Positions 39,497-49,131 of a stretch of 64,000 nt of DNA are shown in pieces (position 1 is the stretch's first letter; every line of letters begins with the position of its first letter). A program made the position numbers and the translations under genes. The notes beneath the pieces are model-generated. The model had not been told where the DNA came from. It did no database searches and was given only the letters and a program-made list of their open reading frames with translations. Source of the stretch: Acidovorax sp. 69 (GTDB lineage: Bacteria; Pseudomonadota; Gammaproteobacteria; Burkholderiales; Burkholderiaceae_C); assembly GCF_002797445.1 (NCBI RefSeq), contig NZ_PGEP01000001.1:537001-601000 (forward strand). The letters are read 5' to 3'.

Positions 39497-39892
39497 ATGA
39501 GCATGAGTGATCCTATCGCTGACTTGCTGACCCGCATCCGTAATGCACAGATGGTCGCTAAGGCCACGGTTCTGGTGCCTTCTTCCAAAGTGAAGATTGC
39601 CATTGCCCAGGTGCTGAAGGACGAGGGTTATATCGACGGCTTCCAGGTGAAAACCGAAGCTGGCAAGTCCGAACTCGAAATTGCCCTGAAGTACTACGCA
39701 GGTCGTCCTGTGATTGAGCGCATCGAGCGTGTCAGTCGCCCTGGACTGCGTGTCTACAAGGGCCATGATTCCATTCCACAAGTCATGAACGGTCTGGGTG
39801 TGGCTATTGTCACAACGCCCAAGGGCGTGATGACCGATCGCAAAGCGCGCGCTACCGGTGTCGGTGGCGAAGTGCTCTGCTACGTGGCCTAA
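39497..39892 (+). CDS. rpsH: 30S ribosomal protein S8
   Basis: 131 residues starting [18 protein letters not shown], with the C-terminal rRNA-binding [16 protein letters not shown] 39497 follows a GGAGAG ribosome site; upstream frame overlaps rpsN and is not used. S8 is the known repressor of spc operon translation in Escherichia coli. Confidence 0.97.
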   Translation: MSMSDPIADLLTRIRNAQMVAKATVLVPSSKVKIAIAQVLKDEGYIDGFQVKTEAGKSELEIALKYYAGRPVIERIERVSRPGLRVYKGHDSIPQVMNGLGVAIVTTPKGVMTDRKARATGVGGEVLCYVA

Positions 39893-39917
39893 CCCGCGGC
39901 ATTGAGGAGAAACTGAA

Positions 39918-40451
39918 ATGTCCCGAGTAGGAAAAATGCCCGTGACCATCCCCGCAGGTGTGGATGTGTCCGTGAAAAGTGATCAGATCTCTGTCAAGGG
40001 TTCTGGCGGTGCACTGTCCCTGGCGCAAAATGCGCTGGTGAAAGTGTCGAGCAACGAAGGCAAGCTCAGCTTTGAGCCTGCCAACGACTCCCGCGAAGCA
40101 AACGCCATGAGCGGCACGATTCGCCAGTTGGTCAACAACATGGTTGTCGGTGTCAGCAAGGGTTTTGAAAAGAAGCTGAGCTTGGTTGGCGTGGGCTACA
40201 AGGCTGCGGCCTCGGGTTCCAAGCTGAACCTGGCTGTTGGCTATTCGCATCCGGTCAATATCGAAATGCCCGCTGGCATCACGGTTGCCACCCCTACCCC
40301 CACGGAAGTGGTGGTCAAGGGTGCTGATCGTCAGCGTGTGGGTCAGATCGCTGCTGAGATTCGTGCTGTTCGTCCTCCCGAACCCTACAAGGGTAAGGGC
40401 ATCCGTTATTCGGACGAAAAGATCACGATCAAAGAGACCAAGAAGAAATAA
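39918..40451 (+). CDS. rplF: 50S ribosomal protein L6
   Basis: 177 residues starting [17 protein letters not shown], with the ending [15 protein letters not shown] that is diagnostic for L6. It lies at the base of the L7/L12 stalk near the factor-binding centre. It is preceded by GAGGAGA. Confidence 0.97.
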   Translation: MSRVGKMPVTIPAGVDVSVKSDQISVKGSGGALSLAQNALVKVSSNEGKLSFEPANDSREANAMSGTIRQLVNNMVVGVSKGFEKKLSLVGVGYKAAASGSKLNLAVGYSHPVNIEMPAGITVATPTPTEVVVKGADRQRVGQIAAEIRAVRPPEPYKGKGIRYSDEKITIKETKKK

Positions 40452-40462
40452 GGAGCTGCAAC

Positions 40463-40828
40463 ATGTTGACCAAGAAAGAGCAGCGTCTTCGTCGTTCGCG
40501 CCAGACCCGCATCCGCATTGCACAGCAAGGCGTGGCTCGTCTCACCGTGAACCGTACGAACCTCCATATCTACGCCAGTGTGATTTCCGGCGACGGCAGC
40601 AAGGTGCTGGCAAGCGCATCTACGGCAGAAGCCGATGTTCGCAAGTCCCTTGGCGGTTCGGGCAAGGGTGGCAATGCCGCTGCAGCCCAGATCATCGGCA
40701 AGCGCATCGCTGAAAAAGCGAAGGCAGCAGGCGTCGAGAAGGTTGCATTTGATCGCGCAGGCTTTGCCTACCACGGTCGCGTCAAGGCTTTGGCCGACGC
40801 AGCCCGTGAAGCCGGCCTGCAGTTCTAA
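40463..40828 (+). CDS. rplR: 50S ribosomal protein L18
   Basis: 121 residues starting [19 protein letters not shown] and ending [15 protein letters not shown]. It binds 5S rRNA with L5. It lies 11 bases after rplF. Confidence 0.97.
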   Translation: MLTKKEQRLRRSRQTRIRIAQQGVARLTVNRTNLHIYASVISGDGSKVLASASTAEADVRKSLGGSGKGGNAAAAQIIGKRIAEKAKAAGVEKVAFDRAGFAYHGRVKALADAAREAGLQF

Positions 40829-40845
40829 GCGGAGCGGAATACAAA

Positions 40846-41364
40846 ATGGCTAAATTTCAACCCAAAGTGCAGAGCGAAGGCCAGGACGACGGTCTGCGCG
40901 AAAAAATGATCGCGGTCAACCGCGTGACCAAAGTCGTGAAGGGTGGCCGTATTCTCGGTTTCGCCGCACTGACCGTGGTTGGCGACGGTGATGGCCGCGT
41001 GGGCATGGGCAAGGGCAAGTCGAAAGAAGTGCCAGCTGCCGTGCAAAAAGCGATGGAAGAATGCCGTCGTAACCTGATGAAGGTTTCGCTCAAGAGCGGC
41101 ACCATTCACCATTCGGTGAAGGGTCACCACGGTGCTGCATCGGTGGAACTTCATCCAGCTCCTAAGGGTACCGGCATCATCGCTGGCGGCCCAATGCGCG
41201 CTGTTTTTGAAGTGGTAGGTATCACCGACATCGTGGCCAAGAGCCATGGTTCGTCCAACCCTTACAACATGGTTCGCGCCACGTTTGACGCGTTGGTGAA
41301 TTCCACGACTCCGTCGCAAGTTGCTGCTAAGCGTGGCAAAGCGGTTGAAGACATCTTCGCCTGA
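40846..41364 (+). CDS. rpsE: 30S ribosomal protein S5
   Basis: 172 residues. The double-stranded-RNA-binding fold part reads [19 protein letters not shown] and [16 protein letters not shown]5 affects decoding accuracy and forms part of the mRNA entry tunnel. It lies 17 bases after rplR. Confidence 0.97.
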   Translation: MAKFQPKVQSEGQDDGLREKMIAVNRVTKVVKGGRILGFAALTVVGDGDGRVGMGKGKSKEVPAAVQKAMEECRRNLMKVSLKSGTIHHSVKGHHGAASVELHPAPKGTGIIAGGPMRAVFEVVGITDIVAKSHGSSNPYNMVRATFDALVNSTTPSQVAAKRGKAVEDIFA

Positions 41365-41377
41365 TTGGAAGTTGACT

Positions 41378-41560
41378 ATGACTACGCAACAAACCGTCAA
41401 GATTCAACTGGTGCGCAGCCCGATTGGCACCAAAGAATCGCACCGCGCCACCGTCCGCGGCCTGGGTCTGCGCAAGCTCAATAGCGTGAGCGAACTGCAG
41501 GACTCGCCCGAAGTGCGCGGCATGATTAACAAGATCAGCTATCTGGTCAAAGTCCTCTGA
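41378..41560 (+). CDS. rpmD: 50S ribosomal protein L30
   Basis: 60 residues starting [19 protein letters not shown], the normal length for this small protein. ATG 41378 is the only fitting start; the frame upstream runs into rpsE. Confidence 0.96.
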   Translation: MTTQQTVKIQLVRSPIGTKESHRATVRGLGLRKLNSVSELQDSPEVRGMINKISYLVKVL

Positions 41561-41570
41561 GAGATAGATC

Positions 41571-42002
41571 ATGGAACTCAATAGCATCAAGCCCGCAGAC
41601 GGCGCCAAGCATGCCAAGCGCCGTGTAGGCCGTGGTATCGGCTCCGGCCTGGGCAAGACCGCTGGCCGTGGTCACAAGGGTCAAAAGTCCCGTTCCGGTG
41701 GCTACCACAAGGTCGGTTTCGAAGGCGGTCAAATGCCTCTGCAACGTCGCTTGCCCAAGCGTGGCTTCAAGTCGCACTTGCTCAAGTTCAACGCAGAAGT
41801 GACTCTGACGGCACTGGAGCAACTCGGCCTCGCGGAAGTGGACGTTCTGGCGTTGAAGCAAGCAGGTCTGATTGGTGAACTGGCCAAGGTGGTCAAGGTC
41901 ATCAAGAGCGGTTCCCTGACCAAGGCTGTCAAGCTCAATGGTGTGGGCGCTACGGCTGGTGCCAAGGCAGCTATTGAAGCTGCTGGTGGCAGCGTCGCCT
42001 GA
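41571..42002 (+). CDS. rplO: 50S ribosomal protein L15
   Basis: 143 residues with the Gly/Lys-rich N terminus [22 protein letters not shown] and the conserved [18 protein letters not shown]. It is a late-assembly protein binding 23S rRNA. It lies ten bases after rpmD and directly before secY, as usual. Confidence 0.97.
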   Translation: MELNSIKPADGAKHAKRRVGRGIGSGLGKTAGRGHKGQKSRSGGYHKVGFEGGQMPLQRRLPKRGFKSHLLKFNAEVTLTALEQLGLAEVDVLALKQAGLIGELAKVVKVIKSGSLTKAVKLNGVGATAGAKAAIEAAGGSVA

Positions 42003-42026
42003 GTGTGACTCTGAAGGAAGGCATCT

Positions 42027-43346
42027 GTGGCTACTAGCGCGGCTCAAATTGCAAAGACCGGGAAATTCGGCGACCTGCGTCGTCGTCTGGTTTTTCTGTT
42101 GCTTGCGCTGGTCGTATATCGCATTGGGGCTCATATCCCTGTGCCTGGTATCGATCCAGCCCAACTCCAGCAGCTGTTCAGTGGCCAACAAGGCGGCATC
42201 CTGAACTTGTTCAACATGTTCTCGGGTGGTGCGCTTTCGCGTTTCACTGTGTTTGCGTTGGGGATCATGCCGTACATCTCGGCATCGATCATCATGCAGT
42301 TGATGAGTTACGTGTTGCCCTCGTTTGAGCAGCTGAAGAAAGAAGGTGAGGCTGGCCGCAGGAAAATCACGCAGTACACCCGATACGGGACGCTGGGTTT
42401 GGCCCTGTTCCAGTCCTTGGGTATTGCTGTGGCGTTGGAAAGCTCCGCAGGTCTGGTGTTAAGCCCAGGTCTTGGTTTTCGTGTGACCGCAGTAGTGAGT
42501 TTGACCGCCGGTACCATGTTCCTGATGTGGTTGGGTGAGCAAATTACCGAGCGTGGTCTGGGCAATGGGATCTCGATTTTGATTTTCGGCGGAATCGCTG
42601 CAGGCCTGCCCAGTTCGATCGGCGGACTTCTGGAACTCGTTCGCACGGGTGCCATGAGCATTCTGGCTGCTATCTTCATTGTCATTGTGGTGGGTCTGGT
42701 GACTTACTTCGTGGTCTTTGTTGAGCGGGGTCAGCGCAAGATCTTGGTGAACTATGCCCGTCGACAGGTGGGGAACAAGGTATACGGCGGTCAGTCGTCG
42801 CACCTGCCCCTGAAGTTGAACATGGCGGGTGTGATTCCTCCAATTTTTGCATCGTCGATCATTCTGCTGCCGGCAACGGTGGTGAACTGGTTCAGTGCAG
42901 GGGAGTCGATGCGCTGGTTGAAGGATATTTCGGGTGCGTTGACTCCTGGTCAGCCCATCTATGTCATGTTCTACGCTGCCGCGATCATTTTCTTCTGCTT
43001 CTTTTACACGGCACTGGTATTCAACAGCCGGGAAACTGCAGATAACTTGAAGAAGAGTGGTGCGTTCATTCCGGGTATCCGCCCAGGTGAACAGACTGCT
43101 CGGTACATCGACAAGATTCTGGTTCGCCTGACCTTGGCGGGTGCTGTCTACATTACCTTCGTGTGTTTGCTGCCAGAGTTTTTGATCTTGAAGTACAACG
43201 TTCCGTTCTACTTCGGCGGTACTTCACTGCTGATCATTGTGGTAGTGACCATGGACTTCATGGCTCAGGTTCAGAACTACATGATGTCGCAACAGTACGA
43301 ATCACTGCTCAAAAAAGCCAATTTCAAAGGCAATGCGGGCAGTTGA
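42027..43346 (+). CDS. secY: Preprotein translocase channel subunit SecY
   Basis: A 439-residue integral membrane protein with ten helices, the pore of the Sec translocon. Typical parts are the plug region [23 protein letters not shown], then [12 protein letters not shown] and the late [16 protein letters not shown]. The start is GTG 42027, preceded by GAAGGAAG. It is the last gene of the spc part. The family normally has rpmJ next, often with infA between; infA is not here. Confidence 0.96.
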   Translation: MATSAAQIAKTGKFGDLRRRLVFLLLALVVYRIGAHIPVPGIDPAQLQQLFSGQQGGILNLFNMFSGGALSRFTVFALGIMPYISASIIMQLMSYVLPSFEQLKKEGEAGRRKITQYTRYGTLGLALFQSLGIAVALESSAGLVLSPGLGFRVTAVVSLTAGTMFLMWLGEQITERGLGNGISILIFGGIAAGLPSSIGGLLELVRTGAMSILAAIFIVIVVGLVTYFVVFVERGQRKILVNYARRQVGNKVYGGQSSHLPLKLNMAGVIPPIFASSIILLPATVVNWFSAGESMRWLKDISGALTPGQPIYVMFYAAAIIFFCFFYTALVFNSRETADNLKKSGAFIPGIRPGEQTARYIDKILVRLTLAGAVYITFVCLLPEFLILKYNVPFYFGGTSLLIIVVVTMDFMAQVQNYMMSQQYESLLKKANFKGNAGS

Positions 43347-43490
43347 TGGTTGAGGAAGGTGGCAGCCTTATGGCGCGCGCTGCCTGCAAGTTGGATATCG
43401 TTTAGTTGGCGCCCCCCGATTGTTTCGCGGGCACAAATTGTGTTCCGTGCAAAGCAGCCGGGACGGATGGAAAAGTTTTAGGAGAATGCA

Positions 43491-43604
43491 ATGAGAGTTT
43501 CGGCTTCGGTCAAAAAAATCTGCCGCAACTGCAAGATCATCCGCCGCAAGGGTGTGGTGCGCGTGATCTGCACGGATCTGCGTCACAAGCAGCGCCAAGG
43601 TTGA
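43491..43604 (+). CDS. rpmJ: 50S ribosomal protein L36
   Basis: A 37-residue protein, [20 protein letters not shown] at the start and ending LRHKQRQG, with three Cys (CRNCK and VIC) plus His of the zinc ribbon, so it is the zinc-binding form. It is preceded by TAGGAGAAT. It was found by reading the gap between secY and rpsM. Confidence 0.95.
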   Translation: MRVSASVKKICRNCKIIRRKGVVRVICTDLRHKQRQG

Positions 43605-43627
43605 TTGGAAAGTATTAGAGGACGCAT

Positions 43628-43993
43628 ATGGCACGTATCGCTGGCATTAACATTCCGCCCCACAAGCACGCGGAAATCGGTTTGACCGCCATTTTTGGCA
43701 TTGGTCGCACCCGCGCTCGCAAGATTTGCGAAGCAACTGGTATCGCTTACTCCAAGAAGATCAAAGATCTGACGGACGGTGATCTGGAAAAAATTCGTGA
43801 GCAAATCGAGCAGTTCACCATTGAAGGTGACCTGCGCCGCGAAACCACGATGAACATCAAGCGTTTGATGGACATCGGCTGCTATCGTGGCTTCCGCCAT
43901 CGCCGCGGTCTGCCAATGCGTGGTCAGCGCACCCGTACCAATGCACGTACTCGCAAGGGTCCGCGCAAGGGTGCTGCTGCACTGAAGAAATAA
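43628..43993 (+). CDS. rpsM: 30S ribosomal protein S13
   Basis: 121 residues starting [20 protein letters not shown] and ending with the basic [14 protein letters not shown] tail that contacts P-site tRNA. It opens the alpha-operon gene order rpsM-rpsK-rpsD-rpoA-rplQ. Confidence 0.97.
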   Translation: MARIAGINIPPHKHAEIGLTAIFGIGRTRARKICEATGIAYSKKIKDLTDGDLEKIREQIEQFTIEGDLRRETTMNIKRLMDIGCYRGFRHRRGLPMRGQRTRTNARTRKGPRKGAAALKK

Positions 43994-44009
43994 AGATTGA
44001 AAGATCATC

Positions 44010-44414
44010 ATGGCTAAGTCTCCTGCCAATAACGCAGCTCAGCGCGTTCGCAAAAAGGTCCGGAAGAACGTTTCGGACGGCATTGCACACGTGCACGCCT
44101 CGTTCAACAACACCATCATCACGATCACCGACCGTCAGGGCAATGCCTTGTCGTGGGCATCGTCCGGTGGCCAAGGTTTCAAGGGTTCGCGCAAGTCCAC
44201 CCCATTCGCAGCCCAGGTGGCTTCGGAAGTGGCTGGCCGCGCTGCCATCGATCAAGGTATCAAGAACCTTGACGTTGAAATCAAGGGTCCTGGTCCTGGC
44301 CGTGAATCGTCGGTGCGCGCACTGGGCGCACTGGGCATCCGTATTACGTCGATCTCCGACGTGACCCCGGTGCCACACAACGGTTGCCGCCCTCAAAAGC
44401 GCCGCCGTATCTAA
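44010..44414 (+). CDS. rpsK: 30S ribosomal protein S11
   Basis: 134 residues with [21 protein letters not shown] and the ending [15 protein letters not shown], both diagnostic. It lies 16 bases after rpsM and forms part of the platform near the mRNA exit. Confidence 0.97.
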   Translation: MAKSPANNAAQRVRKKVRKNVSDGIAHVHASFNNTIITITDRQGNALSWASSGGQGFKGSRKSTPFAAQVASEVAGRAAIDQGIKNLDVEIKGPGPGRESSVRALGALGIRITSISDVTPVPHNGCRPQKRRRI

Positions 44415-44432
44415 TCTCTCTCTAAGCCCACC

Positions 44433-44483
44433 GCCGCCTGTGAACGCGCAAGCGCCTCAGGCGGCTCCCGCAATTGTTTGCGG
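44433..44483 (+). promoter_or_regulatory. Two hairpins in the leader just before rpsD
   Basis: Hairpin one: GCCGCCTG (44433-44440) with CAGGCGGC (44458-44465), perfect 8 bp. Hairpin two: CCGCAA (44468-44473) with TTGCGG (44478-44483). Neither has a T-run. They sit in a 92-base gap before rpsD, unusual in this tightly packed operon, so a target for S4 feedback is possible. Confidence 0.45.
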
Positions 44484-44506
44484 TAGATGACACAAAGGAA
44501 GCTCAA

Positions 44507-45130
44507 GTGGCACGTTACCTCGGCCCCAAGGCCAAACTCTCCCGCCGTGAAGGCACGGACCTGTTCCTGAAGAGCGCTCGTCGCTCCATCGCCGACAAGT
44601 CCAAGTTCGACTCTAAGCCTGGTCAGCACGGCCGCACTTCCGGTGCCCGTACTTCTGACTACGGTCTGCAACTGCGTGAAAAGCAGAAGGTCAAGCGCAT
44701 GTACGGCGTGCTGGAGAAGCAATTCCGCCGTTACTTCGAAGCCGCTGAAGGCAAGAAGGGCAACACGGGCGCGAACCTGCTGTTCTTGCTGGAATCCCGC
44801 CTCGACAACGTCGTGTATCGCATGGGCTTCGGTTCGACCCGTGCCGAAGCACGCCAGCTGGTGTCGCACAAGGCTATCACCGTGAACGGCAAGTCCGTGA
44901 ACATTGCCTCGTACCTCGTGAAGACGGGCGACGTGGTGGCTGTGCGTGAAAAGTCCAAGAAGCAAAATCGTATTGTCGAAGCTCTGCAGCTGGCCGCCCA
45001 GGTTGGCATGCCGGCATGGGTGGACGTCAATGCTGAAAAGGCTGAAGGCATTTTCAAGAAGGTGCCAGACCGCGACGAGTTCGGTGCCGACATCAACGAA
45101 TCGCTGATCGTTGAGTTGTATTCGCGCTAA
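44507..45130 (+). CDS. rpsD: 30S ribosomal protein S4
   Basis: 207 residues starting from GTG 44507 ([20 protein letters not shown]), preceded by AAAGGAAG. It has the S4 RNA-binding domain [21 protein letters not shown]4 starts 30S body assembly and in Escherichia coli is the repressor of the alpha operon. The hairpins upstream might be its mRNA target. Confidence 0.97.
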   Translation: MARYLGPKAKLSRREGTDLFLKSARRSIADKSKFDSKPGQHGRTSGARTSDYGLQLREKQKVKRMYGVLEKQFRRYFEAAEGKKGNTGANLLFLLESRLDNVVYRMGFGSTRAEARQLVSHKAITVNGKSVNIASYLVKTGDVVAVREKSKKQNRIVEALQLAAQVGMPAWVDVNAEKAEGIFKKVPDRDEFGADINESLIVELYSR

Positions 45131-45168
45131 TCGCTAGTTCGAATCACATTTCGAAAAAACCGTACCTG

Positions 45169-45188
45169 AACCGCGAGGCATCGCGGTT
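45169..45188 (+). other. Hairpin in the rpsD-rpoA spacer
   Basis: AACCGCGA (45169-45176) with TCGCGGTT (45181-45188), four-base loop GGCA, no T-run. It may slow RNA decay or separate the stoichiometry of rpsD and rpoA. Confidence 0.5.
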
Positions 45189-45246
45189 TAGGCGCTTCAC
45201 CAGCCTTACCGGTGTAACGAGCTGGGGGTATTGAGAGGAAGTCTGA

Positions 45247-46239
45247 ATGCAAACCAATTTGCTGAAACCCAAGGCGATCAATGTCGAGCAGCTTGGCCAC
45301 AACCGGGCCAAGGTCGCGCTGGAGCCGTTCGAGCGTGGCTACGGCCACACGCTGGGCAACGCCATTCGGCGCGTCCTTCTCTCGTCCATGGTGGGTTACG
45401 CAGCGACGGAAGTCACTATTGCGGGCGTTCTGCACGAGTATTCGTCCATCGATGGCGTCCAGGAAGATGTGGTCAACATTCTTCTGAACCTCAAGGGTGT
45501 AGTGTTCAAGCTGCACAACCGTGACGAAGTGACGCTGAGCCTGCGTAAAGATGGCGAAGGCGTGGTTACTGCGCGTGATATCCAGACCCCCCATGACGTG
45601 GAAATCGTCAACCCTGATCATGTGATTGCCAATTTGTCGCAAGGCGGCAAGCTGGACATGCAGATCAAGGTCGAGAAGGGTCGCGGCTACGTTCCTGGTA
45701 ACCTGCGTCGCTATGCCGACGAGTCGACAAAATCTATTGGCCGGATTGTGCTGGATGCATCGTTCTCCCCTGTGAAGCGCGTGAGCTACACGGTGGAAAG
45801 CGCTCGCGTGGAACAACGTACGGACCTGGATAAGCTGGTTGTCGAGATCGAAACCAACGGTGCTATTACTGCTGAAGACGCGGTGCGGGCATCGGCGAAG
45901 ATCTTGGTGGAGCAGCTGGCTGTGTTCGCACAGCTGGAAGGTGGTGAGCTGGCTGCATTCGATGCACCAGCAGGCCCGCGTGGTAACGCCACGTTCGATC
46001 CGATTCTGCTGCGCCCTGTGGACGAGCTGGAATTGACCGTGCGCTCTGCCAACTGCCTGAAGGCAGAGAACATCTACTACATCGGTGACCTGATCCAGCG
46101 CACCGAAAACGAGTTGCTCAAGACGCCTAACCTGGGTCGCAAGTCGCTCAATGAAATCAAGGAAGTGCTCGCATCGCGTGGTCTCACGCTGGGCATGAAG
46201 CTTGAAAACTGGCCGCCAGCCGGTTTGGATAAGCGTTAA
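45247..46239 (+). CDS. rpoA: RNA polymerase alpha subunit
   Basis: 330 residues. The N-terminal assembly domain has [23 protein letters not shown] and the C-terminal DNA- and activator-binding domain begins near [21 protein letters not shown] and ends [13 protein letters not shown]. The length is standard. It starts 116 bases after rpsD behind GAGAGGAAG. Confidence 0.97.
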   Translation: MQTNLLKPKAINVEQLGHNRAKVALEPFERGYGHTLGNAIRRVLLSSMVGYAATEVTIAGVLHEYSSIDGVQEDVVNILLNLKGVVFKLHNRDEVTLSLRKDGEGVVTARDIQTPHDVEIVNPDHVIANLSQGGKLDMQIKVEKGRGYVPGNLRRYADESTKSIGRIVLDASFSPVKRVSYTVESARVEQRTDLDKLVVEIETNGAITAEDAVRASAKILVEQLAVFAQLEGGELAAFDAPAGPRGNATFDPILLRPVDELELTVRSANCLKAENIYYIGDLIQRTENELLKTPNLGRKSLNEIKEVLASRGLTLGMKLENWPPAGLDKR

Positions 46240-46241
46240 GT

Positions 46242-46269
46242 TATAATCTTAGGTTCCCTTCTTGGGAAC
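46242..46269 (+). promoter_or_regulatory. Candidate -10 box and leader hairpin before rplQ
   Basis: TATAAT at 46242-46247 right after the rpoA stop is a perfect -10, but no good -35 is placed 17 bases upstream. GTTCCC (46253-46258) and GGGAAC (46264-46269) would form a hairpin at the start of the resulting RNA. Confidence 0.4.
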
Positions 46270-46330
46270 AGTGCCTCGGGCAGTACCTGATACGGCTGCC
46301 TGAATTAATTACATAGTAGGAAAAAGCACC

Positions 46331-46723
46331 ATGCGCCACGGACACGGACTCCGCAAACTCAATCGCACCAGCTCGCACCGCCTTGCGATGCTGCAGAACA
46401 TGATGAATTCGCTGCTGCAACACGAAGTCATCAAGACCACCGTGCCCAAGGCCAAAGAACTGCGCCGCGTGGTTGAGCCCATGATCACCCTGGCCAAGGT
46501 CGATACCGTCGCCAACCGCCGTCTGGCATTCAACCGTCTGCGTGACCGCGACATGGTGACCAAGTTGTTCAACGAACTGGGTCCTCGCTTCAATGCGCGT
46601 CCCGGTGGTTACACCCGTATCCTGAAGATGGGATTCCGCGTGGGCGACAATGCGCCTATGGCACTGGTCGAATTGGTGGATCGCGCTGCAGAAACCGAAA
46701 ATAATTCGGCAGCCACTGAATAA
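46331..46723 (+). CDS. rplQ: 50S ribosomal protein L17
   Basis: 130 residues starting [20 protein letters not shown], with [19 protein letters not shown]. It lies at the polypeptide exit and closes the alpha operon. A short acidic tail [10 protein letters not shown] follows the conserved core. Confidence 0.97.
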   Translation: MRHGHGLRKLNRTSSHRLAMLQNMMNSLLQHEVIKTTVPKAKELRRVVEPMITLAKVDTVANRRLAFNRLRDRDMVTKLFNELGPRFNARPGGYTRILKMGFRVGDNAPMALVELVDRAAETENNSAATE

Positions 46724-46728
46724 TAGAG

Positions 46729-46734
46729 TATAAT
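46729..46734 (+). promoter_or_regulatory. -10 element of the tRNA-fMet gene
   Basis: A perfect TATAAT lies 11 bases before the tRNA 5' end. A weak -35-like TTCGGC (46705-46710) is 18 bases upstream, inside the end of rplQ. Confidence 0.55.
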
Positions 46735-46744
46735 TTAAACATAC

Positions 46745-46821
<77 letters not shown>

Positions 46822-46848
46822 ATAAAATCAAGCACTTAGCTTGTCTTC

Positions 46849-46874
46849 AAGGCCCACTTCAGTGGGCCTTTTTG
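46849..46874 (+). terminator. Rho-independent terminator after tRNA-fMet
   Basis: GGCCCACT (46851-46858) with AGTGGGCC (46861-46868), loop TC, then TTTTT; flanking AA and TT extend the stem. Confidence 0.92.
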
Positions 46875-47065
46875 TTTTGTGTCGAGGTTTGTGACGAGGT
46901 CTGTGTCGTCACAATTGCAAGCCTCAGCGCTAGTGACCATTGGGTATGCGTCGAGTTTCTGGAGTCAAGAGGTCGAGAGTTGTCGCTATGCGCTGAGTGT
47001 TGTACTGCCGAATTCGAGACATCAACGAATTGGAACAACACGGGGGCCCTACCTTTGTACTTTTT

Positions 47066-47092
47066 GGGGTGCGGATAAAAACTTGGACTGGT
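47066..47092 (+). repeat. Left terminal inverted repeat of the IS
   Basis: Starts GGGGTGCGGATAAAAACTTG and continues GACTGGT; it ends two bases before the transposase stop. Confidence 0.85.
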
Positions 47093-47093
47093 T

Positions 47094-48629
47094 TTATGCC
47101 GCAAGTCCCAGGCTCACCCGGTATTCAATCGGGCTGAGAGAGCCAAGGGAGATCTTGATCCGCTTTTCGTTGTACCAGCGGATGTACGAGTCGACCATCT
47201 CAATAAATTGCTCGATGGTCGTGCCCTTCCAGTCTCGAGGATAGAACATTTCATTCTTCAGCCGACCGAAGAAGCCCTCGCACGCCGCATTGTCCGGAGA
47301 GCAAGCCTTGCGAGACATCGAGCGGGTAAGGTTCGCCTCACTCATTCTCGATAGCCAGCCTGGCCAGCGGTAGTGGCCACCGCGGTCAGAGTGAACCACG
47401 GGCCTCTCGGTGGTTTCTGCCACAGTCTCGATGGCGGCATCCAGCATGGTGTTGACCAACTCAGCATCCGGGCTCGTGCCAATCGTCCAGCTCACCACCA
47501 TCCCGTCGAAGCAGTCGATGATCGGCGACAGGTAAACCTTGCCTGCCGGGATCTGGAACTCCGTGATGTCCGTGAGCCACTTCTCGTTGGGGGCTGAGGC
47601 CTGGAAGTCGCGGTTGATGATGTTCTCAGGCGCTGGACTGATCTCACCCAGGTATGAGGCGTACCGGCGCTTCTTGGGCTTTGGAACGACTAGGTGTGCC
47701 TGCTTCATGAGCCGCTGTACCACCTTCTCGGAGATCGGCCCCTGTTGCCTGGCCAGCGAGGCCTGCAACCTGCGATAGCCATAGCACCGGTGATTTGACT
47801 CGAAGATCTCAGTGATGGACTGCCGCACCTGGAGATACTTGTCGCCCACCACTGCACGGGCTCGGTGGTAGAAGTACGAGCTACGGGCCAGCCCCACCTG
47901 CGCGAGGAGCTCTGGGAGCCCATAGTGCTCTCTCAGGGCGTCAATCAGCAGTGTCTTCTCCCGGTTGGATAGGAGCTGCAGATTGACGCCCAGGCCTTTT
48001 TTTAACAGTTCATTGGCCTTATTCAAGAGGTCCTGTTCAAGCCTCAATTGCCGGACCTCGCGGCGCAATACAGCCACTTGGAGTTCGAGCTCGTCGCGCT
48101 CTCGTTGCTGGGGAGATCGATGGGTGTGTTTCATTGAAGCTGGGGCCTCACGTCCCAGAAGTTGGTTCTTCCAGTTGTACAACGTCGGCCGGCAAACGCC
48201 GAGCTTGTCGGCAACAGCCTGTGCACTTTCCTGCCGCGTGCAGAGCTCCACCACTCCCGTTTGCTTCAACGACTCGGGATACCTTCGCCCAACACGACCG
48301 ACGATTGCTTTCCTGGCCTCAGGAATGGCCTCGCGAATCCACTTGGTGAGCGTTCCACGACCGGGATAGCCCAGGGCCCTCATGGTGGCTGCAATGCATC
48401 TATCATGGGTGAGGTAGTGCTCAAGGGCGGCAGCCTTTTGCGCCTGTGAGAACTTGGGCTCACGCCCCGCATAGCTTTTAGGCAAGTCCTGACGCTGCTG
48501 ATATTCCCGATACCAACCTTTCAATGAGTTCTTGGTCGGGTATCCCAACTGCCTGATGGTGGGCCTGACTCGCATGCCCAGCTTGATGAAGAGCTCAACT
48601 GCTCGGATTCTTTCTTCGTAGGAATACAT
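47094..48629 (-). CDS. IS3-family transposase, single ORF
   Basis: A 511-residue DDE transposase. The N-terminal third has two helix-turn-helix parts (RIRAVELFIKLGMRVRPTIRQ; SAQAVADKLGVCRPTLYNWKNQ) and a Leu-rich coiled coil (ELELQVAVLRREVRQLRLEQDLLNKA). The C-terminal catalytic core shows Asp in WLTDITEF, Asp in VVHSDRGGHY and Glu in ACEGFFGRLKNE. Most IS3 members make the two parts from orfA and orfB by a -1 frameshift; here they are one continuous frame. It looks intact and fills the element. Confidence 0.92.
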   Translation of the reverse strand: MYSYEERIRAVELFIKLGMRVRPTIRQLGYPTKNSLKGWYREYQQRQDLPKSYAGREPKFSQAQKAAALEHYLTHDRCIAATMRALGYPGRGTLTKWIREAIPEARKAIVGRVGRRYPESLKQTGVVELCTRQESAQAVADKLGVCRPTLYNWKNQLLGREAPASMKHTHRSPQQRERDELELQVAVLRREVRQLRLEQDLLNKANELLKKGLGVNLQLLSNREKTLLIDALREHYGLPELLAQVGLARSSYFYHRARAVVGDKYLQVRQSITEIFESNHRCYGYRRLQASLARQQGPISEKVVQRLMKQAHLVVPKPKKRRYASYLGEISPAPENIINRDFQASAPNEKWLTDITEFQIPAGKVYLSPIIDCFDGMVVSWTIGTSPDAELVNTMLDAAIETVAETTERPVVHSDRGGHYRWPGWLSRMSEANLTRSMSRKACSPDNAACEGFFGRLKNEMFYPRDWKGTTIEQFIEMVDSYIRWYNEKRIKISLGSLSPIEYRVSLGLAA

Positions 48630-48641
48630 GAACTACCTCTT

Positions 48642-48668
48642 GGTAGTCCAAGTTTTCGTCCGCACCCC
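48642..48668 (-). repeat. Right terminal inverted repeat of the IS
   Basis: Reads from 48668 on the minus strand as GGGGTGCGGACGAAAACTTG then GACTACC, matching the left repeat at 23 of 27 bases or so. Confidence 0.85.
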
Positions 48669-48724
48669 CTCGGCTGCAGTGGCATGAGCACTTAAACCAA
48701 ACAGCCTCCGCAAAACCCGGGGCG

Positions 48725-48850
48725 GTTCAGGCTGACCGGGTGGTCTTCATGGACGAGGGCAAGGTGCTGGAGGTCAATACGCCAGACGCGTTTTTTGAAA
48801 GCCCTCGCCACGAGCGCAGCAAGGCATTCTTGCAGCAGATCTTGCGGTAG
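48725..48850 (+). pseudogene. 3' remnant of an amino-acid-type ABC transporter ATPase gene
   Basis: About 40 codons ending at TAG 48848 encode ADRVVFMDEGKVLEV, TPDAFFESPRHERSKAFL and QQILR, the usual C terminus of GlnQ/HisP-type ATPases after the H-loop. The Walker A, signature and Walker B parts are missing: the frame loses similarity upstream of 48725 and the IS border lies 57 bases before. It is a broken gene left beside the IS, evidence of a deletion or recombination there. Confidence 0.8.
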
Positions 48851-49080
48851 TCATTCGGAAATGAAGGGATTTTTGCTTCACCCGCTTATGAACGAACTTG
48901 AAGTAAGCCGCAAGGAGAGAACCCCACTCTACGCTTTCAATTCGCTTCAACTGGGCTACCAGCGCAGCAGTAGATAAGGCCCAAACCGCGACGGTTCACT
49001 TTCGGCGCATCACCGTCAAGCATCTCCATGCGCACGATCCGGCCGTGTTTCAGTCAGGACACTAGCGCGCGGAGACGGAG

Positions 49081-49109
49081 ACAAAACAGGCCCGATCGAT
49101 TCTCGGGCC
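49081..49109 (-). terminator. Terminator of the minus-strand catabolic operon
   Basis: On the minus strand GGCCCGA (49109-49103) pairs with TCGGGCC (49095-49089), loop of seven, then TGTTTTGT. It stands 23 bases after the Bug receptor stop. Confidence 0.7.
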
Positions 49110-49131
49110 GCGAAGACCTCGTTAGAGATCG

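Larger units (their letters stand above)
47066..48668 (-). mobile_element. IS3-family insertion sequence
   Basis: A unit of about 1.6 kb bounded by 27-base imperfect inverted repeats: GGGGTGCGGATAAAAACTTG at 47066 and, on the other strand from 48668, GGGGTGCGGACGAAAACTTG. It holds one transposase ORF. I found no matching target duplication at the two borders (left TTTTT, right CTCGG or similar). The right border is followed by the cut-off end of an ABC ATPase gene. Confidence 0.9.

Noticed and set aside
44433..44483. Terminator between rpsK and rpsD
   Set aside because: Stems are good but no T-run follows, and the operon must continue into rpsD and rpoA.
46870..46920. Direct repeats of GTGTCG and TGTGACGAGGT after the tRNA terminator, considered as att or CRISPR repeats
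   Set aside because: Too short and irregular, with no spacer pattern and no integrase or cas gene nearby.
48795..48977. 60-codon frame after the ABC ATPase remnant
   Set aside because: It starts inside the remnant in another frame and shows no similarity I recognise.
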